NCBI GenBank assembly: GCA_964501415.1
Contig: CAZCSL010000004.1
Location: 1-64,000, forward strand
Length of the DNA stretch: 64,000 nt
Origin: B1SED10-225 sp964501415
GTDB lineage: Bacteria > Bacillota_I > Bacilli_A > Izemoplasmatales > Izemoplasmataceae
Reading direction: 5' to 3'
Shown one piece after another: positions 8,316-16,229 of this stretch (positions are counted from its first letter, which is position 1; each line of letters begins with the position of its first letter). Under the pieces are notes generated by a model that worked only from the letters and a program-made list of their open reading frames with translations, did no database searches and was not told the DNA's origin. Position numbers and translations under genes: made by a program.

Positions 8316-10517
8316 TTATTCTATAGCCGTTTTAATCTGGTTTTTTAACGTCTTGAAGGCTTCATCGCTGAGGGGCTTTTTGCGTTTATATCTATTGAGA
8401 ATACGCCAAATGGGCTCTTCTTTTTCATACCATCTAAGCGGCCTAAAGTTGGCTTCGATAAAATCGAACCATTCAGGGTGAAACAACTTAAGAAAATTGA
8501 TAGGATAATCGAGTGTGAGCGCTTTGGTGTAATTTTGTTGGTGAGTTATCGCAACGGTTTTTGATTGTATGATGGTTTGAGAATCACGTGCGACATGAAG
8601 GGTATATTCTCCGTTATAGACGACAAAGGTTTTTTGTCTGACATCATACGTTTCAAAGGCCTCAAGCGGGATGTTGATTGCTATTGTTTTGGTTTCTTGT
8701 GCTTTGATGAATGTTTTTTCAAATGCTTTGAGTTCTTTTTTGGGCTTTATTAAGTGCTCAATGTGACTGGATAGATAAATTTGTACGGTCTCATGCGTAT
8801 CGATGTCGCTTTGGTTTTTTAATTCAACTAGGATTTTCACTATCGCTTCATGATTTGTTTGATCGATATCAAAGTTGACGTGTTGATAGGTAGTATTTGC
8901 ATAACTCAGGCCATACCCAAAAGGATATAGAACCTCATGTTCATGGGTATCATAATAACGATAGCCATTCATAATTAAATCTTGGTTATAATCGACTTCT
9001 GTAAGCTGTGGGAACGTAGGGTGATGCGGTGTGTGTTCTAATTTTAAAGGGAAGGTCTCTTGTAGTCTACCACTAGGATTGGTTTTGCCAAGTAAAACCT
9101 CTACGATGGCATCCGCTGCGGCGCTACCTAAAAACCATGTTTCAAGCATCGCGCGACTGTGCTTTTTGAGTTCACGTAAATCTAGGGCACTGCCATTGCT
9201 TAAGATGACAATAATGTTTTTATTGATTTTACAGACCGTTTCAAATAGCTCCATGTGACCTTTTGGCAACTTTATATGGGTACGGTCTTTGCCTTCGGTT
9301 TCAATCACTTCGGTGGTGCCCGTAAAAAACAAGATGGTATCGCTATTTTTGGCAACCTCGCCTGCTTCTTCCTTTAGGTTGTCTGTGGTGTCATTCTCGA
9401 TATAGCCAGGTGCGAATGCTATGTGTTTAAATATCTTTTTTAAAGCGTCTAAAGGTATTTCTTGATGATAAGGCCTCACCGTAGCACTGCCGCCCCCATT
9501 AATTCTAGGCTTCTTAGCGAATGTTCCAATCACCCCGATTGATTGTTTCTTGTCACTCAAGGGTAAAATACCATCATTTTCAAGTAGTACGATGGCTTCT
9601 TTGGCAACTTTTTGTGCTATTTTGTGGTGGTTATCTAAGTCAATCTTATCGAGTGATGGTTGTTTTTTGGTTTTTTCATGTAACCTAAATAGGGGTTTAA
9701 GGCTCTCATCGAGTTCGCTTTCTTTTAAAGTGCCTTCTTCAAGAGCTTTTAACGTACTTTCTTCAAAGCTTGAGGGCCCGGGCATTTCGATGTTCATACC
9801 CGCTTTAATCGATTTAACTTTATCTTGTACTGCGCCCCAATCAGAAATAACCACCCCATCATAGCCCCATTGATCTCTTAAAATGCGCTTTAGTAGATAG
9901 CTTGATTCTGAGGCGTAAGCTCCATTAACTTGGTTATAACTGCTCATGATCATCCAAGGATTTGACTCTTTGATGATTTTGTAAAAGGGGTAAAGATACA
10001 GTTCATGCAGGGTTCTTTCATCGATTTTCACATCGACAAAGCGGCGCATGGTTTCTTGTTCATTTAAAGCATAGTGTTTGATGCAAGCCCCAACGTGTTG
10101 GCTTTGGATGCCTTTTACGAATGCGCCACCAATCTGAGCGGTTAAATAGGGGTCTTCACTGTAGTACTCGAAATTTCTGCCCCCAAGGGGCGATCGTTTT
10201 AGGTTGATGCCTGGTCCCAGCAACACATCAACTTGATGATACCGGCATTCACGCCCAATCGTATTGCCCACTTCCTCAAGCAACGTTTGATTCCACGTAG
10301 AAGCCATCGCAGAAGCGCTCGGAAAAAGCGTGGCTGGCTTTAGATGACTTTGTTTGGAAAAATCGCCGATACTGTCATCTTCTTTATAAACACGTACACC
10401 GTGAGGTCCATCGGCGACACGGATGACTTTTCCATCGATATGGTCATTTTCAAAAAAGTGCCAATTACCTTGTCCAGCACTCAGTTTTACTTTTTCTACT
10501 AAAGGTATTTTCTTCAA
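8316..10517 (-). CDS. Cytosolic GH3 beta-glucosidase
   Basis: The 733-residue GH3 enzyme has the N-terminal TIM-barrel with the KHYALNEQE motif near residue 147 and the nucleophile Asp226 in VISDWGAV. It continues through the alpha/beta sandwich (GGGSATVRPYH near 340) and a C-terminal fibronectin-III-like domain. There is no signal peptide, so it hydrolyses imported beta-glucosides. The start is TTG at 10517, supported by AGGAGG nine bases upstream. It is the first gene of a two-gene unit with the GH94 phosphorylase, suggesting combined hydrolytic and phosphorolytic use of the same oligosaccharides. Confidence 0.93.
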   Translation of the reverse strand: MKKIPLVEKVKLSAGQGNWHFFENDHIDGKVIRVADGPHGVRVYKEDDSIGDFSKQSHLKPATLFPSASAMASTWNQTLLEEVGNTIGRECRYHQVDVLLGPGINLKRSPLGGRNFEYYSEDPYLTAQIGGAFVKGIQSQHVGACIKHYALNEQETMRRFVDVKIDERTLHELYLYPFYKIIKESNPWMIMSSYNQVNGAYASESSYLLKRILRDQWGYDGVVISDWGAVQDKVKSIKAGMNIEMPGPSSFEESTLKALEEGTLKESELDESLKPLFRLHEKTKKQPSLDKIDLDNHHKIAQKVAKEAIVLLENDGILPLSDKKQSIGVIGTFAKKPRINGGGSATVRPYHQEIPLDALKKIFKHIAFAPGYIENDTTDNLKEEAGEVAKNSDTILFFTGTTEVIETEGKDRTHIKLPKGHMELFETVCKINKNIIVILSNGSALDLRELKKHSRAMLETWFLGSAAADAIVEVLLGKTNPSGRLQETFPLKLEHTPHHPTFPQLTEVDYNQDLIMNGYRYYDTHEHEVLYPFGYGLSYANTTYQHVNFDIDQTNHEAIVKILVELKNQSDIDTHETVQIYLSSHIEHLIKPKKELKAFEKTFIKAQETKTIAINIPLEAFETYDVRQKTFVVYNGEYTLHVARDSQTIIQSKTVAITHQQNYTKALTLDYPINFLKLFHPEWFDFIEANFRPLRWYEKEEPIWRILNRYKRKKPLSDEAFKTLKNQIKTAIE

Positions 10518-10717
10518 AGGTATGCCTCCTAAAACAAACTAAAAGGTTTTCGTTGTCATTATAGCACACTTTTACCCCATGCACGCATTTCATTGATAAG
10601 AAGTGAGAATAATTATCGATGGGTTTTATTTTCTCTTGATTTGAAGCGGGTATTCACTAGATATATGTCACTTTTAACATCTAATGCTCTAGTCGGTTTT
10701 AAGGCTTTGTGATAAAC

Positions 10718-10723
10718 TATAAT
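10718..10723 (+). promoter_or_regulatory. -10 box of the PAP2 gene
   Basis: A perfect TATAAT lies 28 bases before the ATG. No convincing -35 hexamer is seen at 16-18 bases upstream. Confidence 0.45.
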
Positions 10724-10750
10724 CGAGGATAATGTGAGGCGGTGAAGCGA

Positions 10751-11581
10751 ATGGAAAAGGCTCGTTTTTTGATAAGTATTTTTTTGATGATGGTGTTTAT
10801 CACAGCGCTTTTTTGGGTGTTTGACTTTGACCAACGAGCCGCACGGTATTTTTATATGGGCGGGGGTCAATGGCGGGGTGAGTCTAGTCGTTATTTAGCC
10901 TTTTTTTATTTTCCCATGAACGCCATTTTGTTTTCTATACCGGTCTATATTGGCTTAGTTTTATTGAGTTTTTCTTTCGTAAAAAAACCGAGTTTTAAAG
11001 CATTTCACCCTTACCGTATTCATGGGGCTTTTTTAGTTTTTATGCCACTACTTGGGGCAGGGCTGTTTAACAGTGTCATCTTAAAAATGTTTTTTGCCAG
11101 ACCAAGACCCATATACTATATTGAAGAAGGCCTTTTTTATTATCCGTTTCAAATTGCGACGCAAAACTGGGGTGGTGTTGATATGAGCTTCCCTAGTGGT
11201 CATGTGAGTATGGCTGCGGTATTCATGGTGTTTTATTTTGTCTTTGAACCGTCTAATCATAAGATTAAACGGACCATGCAAGTTATCTTAGGGGTTTATG
11301 TACCTATTTGGGCAAGTTTATCGATGATCGTATCACGGTCTAGTTTTGGCGATCACTTTGTTTCTGATGGGGTTTTTGCGGTGTTTTTTGTGTATTTTTT
11401 ATGTTACGCGGTTTCTAAATGGCTAAGACTAGAAAGCCGTAACCGCACCATAGAAAAACTAGATAAAGTCGAACGCAATAAATCAGATCTCGCCTTTATG
11501 TTAGCGGGTCTACTTATTCCCGTGTTGCTAATCATCTATTTCTTAATCCGGTTTGATGGTTTGAGGACCTTTGGCGCATAG
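10751..11581 (+). CDS. PAP2-family membrane phosphatase
   Basis: An integral membrane protein of 276 residues with about six hydrophobic segments and all three PAP2 motifs. These are KMFFARPRP (KX6RP type, about residue 113), PSGH (about 149) and SRSSFGDHFVSD (SRX5H type, about 197-208). The family dephosphorylates lipid phosphates such as phosphatidic acid, phosphatidylglycerol phosphate or undecaprenyl pyrophosphate; the substrate here is not determined. The ATG at 10751 has GAGG 11 bases and GGTG six bases upstream; an in-frame GTG at 10742 sits too close to any ribosome-binding site. A long charged C-terminal stretch precedes a last transmembrane helix, which is unusual for a minimal PAP2 protein. 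Confidence 0.88.
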   Translation: MEKARFLISIFLMMVFITALFWVFDFDQRAARYFYMGGGQWRGESSRYLAFFYFPMNAILFSIPVYIGLVLLSFSFVKKPSFKAFHPYRIHGAFLVFMPLLGAGLFNSVILKMFFARPRPIYYIEEGLFYYPFQIATQNWGGVDMSFPSGHVSMAAVFMVFYFVFEPSNHKIKRTMQVILGVYVPIWASLSMIVSRSSFGDHFVSDGVFAVFFVYFLCYAVSKWLRLESRNRTIEKLDKVERNKSDLAFMLAGLLIPVLLIIYFLIRFDGLRTFGA

Positions 11582-11640
11582 GTCATTGACCGTTATAAAC
11601 TAATATTTTAACTGTAATGAGTTTTAGCTAAAACCTATAA

Positions 11641-11668
11641 GAAGGAGGCGTAATGCCTTCTTTTTTTG
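11641..11668 (+). terminator. Probable terminator after the PAP2 gene
   Basis: A GAAGGAGGC / GCCTTC hairpin with a small bulge is followed by seven T. Confidence 0.6.
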
Positions 11669-11839
11669 AGGGAAAATGAATTAAAAGAACTTATAAAATT
11701 GTTGGTTGTTGTTTTGGGTGAACCTAAGCTATAATGTAGGTAAGAGGCATCAGTCATTACCAAACATGTTTACGATGTGCAGAAATAGCTAGAAAGGAGT
11801 GCAGGTTTAAATTGAGCATGATGCCATTTAAATCTTAAA

Positions 11840-12853
11840 TTGCCTATGAGATTAGAACACAAAATCGTTATGTGGATATCTATATTTGTATTTATTGTTA
11901 TATTTGCGACTATCGGTTATATGGCTCTGCTTGATATTAGTTTTCTAGATGCGCTTTATATGACCGTAATTACGATATCAACCGTAGGTTATACGGAAGT
12001 AGCCGAAATGACAACCGAAGCAAAGATTTTTTCAATTATAGTGATTGCGCTTAGTGTCAGTACGGTCGGTTTCATCTTTTCTCGGGTCATATCGTTGTTC
12101 AGTGGTGGGTTTGTAAATCAAGTTTGGAGGAAAAATAAAATGGAACGTAACATTGATGAAATGAAAAAACATTATATTATTTGTGGTGCTGGTGAAACGG
12201 GATGGCATATTATCAAACAATTTCAGCGTCAAGAAGTTAGTTTTGTGGTTATCGATCAAGATGAACAAGTGATTTGAGAACTTACTGAAAACAACATTAA
12301 CTATATATTAGGCGATGCCACACAAGATGAAGTATTGTTAAAAGCGGGGATAGAACGGGCTAGTGGCTTAGTTGCAGCCTTATCTAAAGATGCGGATAAT
12401 GTATTTACCGTTTTAACCGCAAAGCAGCTTAATGAAAAGATTCATGTCGTCGCCAGGGCGATTGATAAATCCTCACACAAAAAACTAAAGCGTGCCGGTG
12501 CCAATCATACGGTTTCACCCAATGAGATTGGGGGACGCAAAATGGCGACGGTACTACTTAAGCCTTCCTTAACTTATTTTATGGATCACGTCATAGAAAC
12601 TGAGGATATGACGTTGGATTTAGAAGAAATCATCGTTAATACTAATAGTGAATTAGCAGGCAAAAAGTTACAAGATTGTAAAATCCCTGAAAAAACCGGT
12701 TTAATTGTTTTAGCTATCCGAAGACAAAGCGATGGCAAATTTGAGTTTAATCCTAAAATGGATGCCATTTTGCAAAAAAAAGACCATTTGATTGTCATCG
12801 GTGAATACGAACAAATTGAAAACTTAAAGAAAATGGCTAGAGATAACATATAA
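11840..12853 (+). pseudogene. Two-TM K+ channel with RCK (TrkA-N/TrkA-C) domains, interrupted by in-frame TGA
   Basis: One reading frame runs from TTG 11840 (or ATG 11846) to 12853, apart from a TGA at 12275-12277. The first part has two transmembrane helices around the K+ selectivity filter TISTVGYTEV (about residue 45-54). It then has an RCK Rossmann domain with GAGETGWHII and VVIDQDEQVI up to the stop. The same frame resumes at once with ELTENNINYILGDATQDEVL, the expected continuation of TrkA-N, followed by TrkA-C to the end. No indel is needed: one base change explains the break. Without readthrough the product would be a channel truncated in its regulatory domain. Other genes here end in TGA, so it is not a sense codon. 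The start has no ideal ribosome-binding site; GAAAGGAG lies farther upstream before a nine-codon mini-ORF. Confidence 0.85.
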
Positions 12854-12947
12854 GTTGATCGTTTTAGCTATTGTCTGAAAATCTAAGCACCGATGCAAGG
12901 GATAAAACACATCAAAGCAATGATGTTTAATCCGGTTTGGAGGATGT

Positions 12948-13709
12948 ATGTATAAACGAGATGACGTAATTGGACTACTAAAACCGTTTTTGGTGAACAA
13001 TCCTAAGGTCTTGTGTGTTTGGGAAGCGGGTTCGGCCGCAACGAATACGCTTGATAAATATAGTGATCTAGATATTATGATCGTTGCAAAGAAGCGAGAT
13101 ATTGAATCCTTGTTTCAAGCGATAGATGATTTTCTTGACAATCATTTTGAGATACGTGAAAGCATGCGCTTAAAAGAACCTACATGGCATGGTTTTGCCC
13201 AAAAGTTTTATGACCTCAAAAGGACTGAGTCATGGTTTTATATCGATCTTTGCCTTTTGCCCCCAACGACTAAGGAGCCTTTCACCTCACCCGATAGACA
13301 TGGTCGTGGTCTCATCTGGAAAGATAGTATTAATTTTGTCCACCACGAAGTTACACCGCGTGAAGAAACGTTAAGTCGTGCAAAAGATTACTATCAAAAC
13401 GCGACTGAAGGTATGTTTGTTACGCGGTTGGAAATTGATAAAGCTCTACGTCGTAATCAATATTTGGATGCGTATCATTTTATGTACTCATTTGTCATGC
13501 GCGCTTTGGTGCCGCTGATGAATATCGAACATCGTATGGTCAAAGTTGATTTTGGTATTAGGTATGCGAATCGCGATTATCACAAAGATGACTATGCGTT
13601 ATTATTGTCCTTTTTTAGCACCTCAAACTTAGAGACACTAAAAACGGTATCTAAAGAAATCTTTTCACGTTATGAAACCCTTAAGAAAAAACACGCTGCA
13701 TTGTTATAA
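12948..13709 (+). CDS. Nucleotidyltransferase-like protein (MNT/Pol-beta fold)
   Basis: The 253-residue protein begins with an NTP-transferase core: GSAATNTLDKYSDLDIMIV has the Gly-Ser followed by Asp-x-Asp metal ligands of the Pol-beta superfamily. A helical C-terminal domain of about 120 residues follows, as in aminoglycoside adenylyltransferase-type and related stand-alone proteins. The ATG follows TTGGAGGATGT. It is monocistronic and ends in a strong terminator. Substrate and role are unknown; the absence of a HEPN partner next to it argues against a classical MNT/HEPN toxin pair. Confidence 0.7.
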   Translation: MYKRDDVIGLLKPFLVNNPKVLCVWEAGSAATNTLDKYSDLDIMIVAKKRDIESLFQAIDDFLDNHFEIRESMRLKEPTWHGFAQKFYDLKRTESWFYIDLCLLPPTTKEPFTSPDRHGRGLIWKDSINFVHHEVTPREETLSRAKDYYQNATEGMFVTRLEIDKALRRNQYLDAYHFMYSFVMRALVPLMNIEHRMVKVDFGIRYANRDYHKDDYALLLSFFSTSNLETLKTVSKEIFSRYETLKKKHAALL

Positions 13710-13732
13710 TGTAGTATAAGATAATGAAAAAT

Positions 13733-13766
13733 AGATGTGCTCAAAAAGTTGAGCACATCTATTTTT
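13733..13766. terminator. Bidirectional terminator
   Basis: A perfect 11-bp stem AGATGTGCTCA / TGAGCACATCT with ATTTTTA on the right and T-rich sequence on the opposite strand lies between convergent genes. Confidence 0.85.
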
Positions 13767-14589
13767 ATAGTTCTATAGGTAAAGGTTTTTTTCGCTTAGG
13801 CATAAGTGTTTGGGATTGATAAAGCGACTCTAAAGCGGCAAAAAGTTTCCGGTTGATATCGACAATTCTTTTTAACGTCTCTTCATCTGGTTCTTGCATC
13901 ACTAAGTCGCCTTTTGGCATGTATAATTCTCGGTTCACTTCGATTTGAATCCAAGGCGTGTTGGTTGATTCACTCATTTTACGTATGATTTCTCCGCCTT
14001 TAAAGGGGTCATTAATACGTACGTTGTTTATGCCAAATTGTGTTTCTAATGCTTTTTTAAACGTTAGCATTAAAGCTGGTGGTGCACTCAAGGGTTCATT
14101 AAGGTGTTCCCCATTAACATCGCCCCGGTTAGAGATACAAATCAACGGACGCTTTTTTGGTTCAGCTGCGAATGGATCATCAGGCAACATACTGTGACAA
14201 TCAAGCCCAAGGAAAGGTTTTTGAATACTGACGGCTTCTTTTAAGCTTTCAAAGTAAGGGGTGTAATAATGCATAATAAGCGATTGTGTTTCCATTAATG
14301 ATAACGGTCTTTTCCAAACAGGACGAGACATGATAGATTTGGTTTTAACGATACCGTCTTCATTGTTGGGCGGTAAATCTACTTCCATGCGGTTTAAATC
14401 AATCACACATCTTGCAATAGGCATTAAGGCGGTATGTAACACCCGCTTTTCAAAATTGTACAACAAATTGGTCCATGAATCGCCATCGTACAAAACTTCT
14501 TGAGGATTTAGTAAAAACTGACTTTGAAGATGATTAGGGATAATTACACCACTATGCGGTATAGAGATGACAACCGGTAAAACATTCAT
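13765..14589 (-). CDS. N-formylglutamate amidohydrolase-family protein
   Basis: The 274-residue protein carries the family hallmarks: VVISIPHSG at the N-terminus, CVIDLNRMEVD near residue 62, GLDCHSM near 128 and IQIEVNRELYM near 205, which supply zinc and carboxylate-binding residues. The family hydrolyses N-formyl- or similar N-acyl amino acids. It lies two bases after the gamma-glutamyltranspeptidase gene, as last gene of an operon with an ATP-grasp/M20 fusion. No histidine-degradation genes are nearby, so the usual hut-pathway role is unlikely; action on a gamma-glutamyl or related amide is an inference from the operon. Confidence 0.82.
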   Translation of the reverse strand: MNVLPVVISIPHSGVIIPNHLQSQFLLNPQEVLYDGDSWTNLLYNFEKRVLHTALMPIARCVIDLNRMEVDLPPNNEDGIVKTKSIMSRPVWKRPLSLMETQSLIMHYYTPYFESLKEAVSIQKPFLGLDCHSMLPDDPFAAEPKKRPLICISNRGDVNGEHLNEPLSAPPALMLTFKKALETQFGINNVRINDPFKGGEIIRKMSESTNTPWIQIEVNRELYMPKGDLVMQEPDEETLKRIVDINRKLFAALESLYQSQTLMPKRKKPLPIEL

Positions 14590-14591
14590 CG

Positions 14592-16217
14592 TTAATCAAC
14601 CTCCATATTTAGGGCGGTCATACCACAAGCATCGCCATCTCTTCTACTATCAGCGATGCCAATATGCATTTTGCCATTTTTGAGGTGGGGAAGCTCTATT
14701 GCTTGAACACATCCTAAATAAAAACTGAATGCATCTCTTTTTTTGATCGTAAAGCCAAGGCCTTTGAAAGTTTCGATAATAGCGTTTGAGAAACGGTCAT
14801 ATTCTAATTGTAGCTTCTTGTTTTCACTGGTATGAAAGCGCGGGGCATATATGGCTTCATCTAAGGATTCTTTGCCATCTAGATAGCGAATCAAGGTTTG
14901 AGCTAACGTTGTTGAGATGCGTTCACTACCTGGTGAGCCGATGATTAATCTAGGACGCTTACGATACGTGATAATGGTAGGCGCTGCACTAGACCACGGT
15001 CTATTTCTAGGTAGTAAATAGTAGGGATGGGTCTTGTCTTTGTATTCAAACGCGCTCATATAATTGTTATAAAAGAAGCCTAAGTCTTTAGCAACGCGTT
15101 TAGCGCCAAAGACTAATTCAATGGATTGTGTCACCGCAATTAGGTTGCCATATTGATCACTCACGCAAAAATGGGTAGTCTCACCACTACTGCTAGGAGG
15201 CGTGTGGGTGTCAATGCTATCGCTAAATTTATTGAGAATATTATCAACCGTTTGCTTAATGCGTCTTGCATGCTTTTTATCTATCATTTTTTCATCAAGT
15301 TGTTGAAAATATATGTCTGGATTTTGCGGCATACGTTTTCTGTCTCTTAGTGTTAATTGAAAGATAAGCGCTAAAATAGCATTACCTTTTGGTGTGTTTG
15401 GATTAAATTCGGCGTAAGAGAATTGTTCTAAAATATTTAAAATTTGCATCAAGACTCTGCCCGCTCCTGGAGGCGGGAAGGTGATTAATGCGTATTGTCG
15501 ATATTTTCCTTCTAAAATTGGCCTTTCTATAGGTATGGGGATTTGTAAAAAATCATCCTCACGCAGCAAACCTTTGCGCGTTTTCATATCAGCAACAATC
15601 GTTTGACTGATGCTGCCGGTATAAAAATCTTGCCAACCATTTTTGGCTAAAGTTTCCATACATGTTTTTAATTCGGGCTGATAAAATTTATCCCCCACAG
15701 AAATAGGGACTGAGTTTTTGAAAAAGTTTTTCTTAATGGTTTCATCCTTAAGTAGGTTTGCGGCATGTCTTTTGAGTAGTTTATGAATCAACGCCGTCAT
15801 TTCCACGCCATCTTTAGCAAGTTTGATAACAGGTTTGAGCACATCAGCCATGGTTTTTGTGCCATAGCTATCTAAAAGATAACCATAAAAAGCCACACTT
15901 GAAGGCAGTGTAGAGGCACTTAAGCCTTCTTTAAGAGGGGCTTTTGGCATATTGGATGGCTGCAAATGATATGGCGCATAGGATGAACCATCCAGTGCGA
16001 TGTAGCGCTTTTCACTAGCTAAATAAAGGATAGCCGTCGATTGGCCACCGATACCGGAGGCTTGTGGTTCGCTAACCCCAAGTGCATAGGATACCGCAGC
16101 CGCAGCATCAAAGGCGTTGCCACCTTGTTTCAAAATTTCCAAGCCAGCCAAAGAAGCAGGCTTGGATGCGGATGATACCATACCATATTTGGCGGTATGG
16201 GTTTTATATTCAGTCAT
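14592..16217 (-). CDS. ggt: Gamma-glutamyltranspeptidase-family Ntn hydrolase
   Basis: The 541-residue protein aligns along its length with GGT precursors. It has SASKPASLAGLEILKQGGNA at the start, GGQSTAILY, and the autoprocessing/catalytic Thr347 in ETTHFCVSD, followed by a beta-subunit with SSAAPTI and GSPGSERISTTLAQ. The family self-cleaves before the catalytic Thr and transfers or hydrolyses gamma-glutamyl groups. Unlike most GGTs there is no signal peptide, so it should act in the cytosol. The start ATG has GAAGGACGTGAG upstream and lies 12 bases from the stop of the ATP-grasp fusion gene. All three operon genes point to synthesis or breakdown of a small amide-linked metabolite. Confidence 0.87.
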   Translation of the reverse strand: MTEYKTHTAKYGMVSSASKPASLAGLEILKQGGNAFDAAAAVSYALGVSEPQASGIGGQSTAILYLASEKRYIALDGSSYAPYHLQPSNMPKAPLKEGLSASTLPSSVAFYGYLLDSYGTKTMADVLKPVIKLAKDGVEMTALIHKLLKRHAANLLKDETIKKNFFKNSVPISVGDKFYQPELKTCMETLAKNGWQDFYTGSISQTIVADMKTRKGLLREDDFLQIPIPIERPILEGKYRQYALITFPPPGAGRVLMQILNILEQFSYAEFNPNTPKGNAILALIFQLTLRDRKRMPQNPDIYFQQLDEKMIDKKHARRIKQTVDNILNKFSDSIDTHTPPSSSGETTHFCVSDQYGNLIAVTQSIELVFGAKRVAKDLGFFYNNYMSAFEYKDKTHPYYLLPRNRPWSSAAPTIITYRKRPRLIIGSPGSERISTTLAQTLIRYLDGKESLDEAIYAPRFHTSENKKLQLEYDRFSNAIIETFKGLGFTIKKRDAFSFYLGCVQAIELPHLKNGKMHIGIADSRRDGDACGMTALNMEVD

Positions 16218-16229
16218 GTCTCACGTCCT

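Noticed and set aside
12275..12277. TGA read as tryptophan (mycoplasma code)
   Set aside because: TGA is the genuine stop of several genes with ATGA overlaps, and Trp is encoded by TGG throughout, so the standard code applies.
12275..12277. TGA as a selenocysteine codon in the K+ channel
   Set aside because: The site is a surface position of the RCK domain usually holding Glu, Lys or Arg, and no SECIS-like hairpin stands out after it.
12948..13709. MNT half of an MNT/HEPN toxin-antitoxin pair
   Set aside because: No HEPN gene is next to it, the protein is too long and it has its own terminator.
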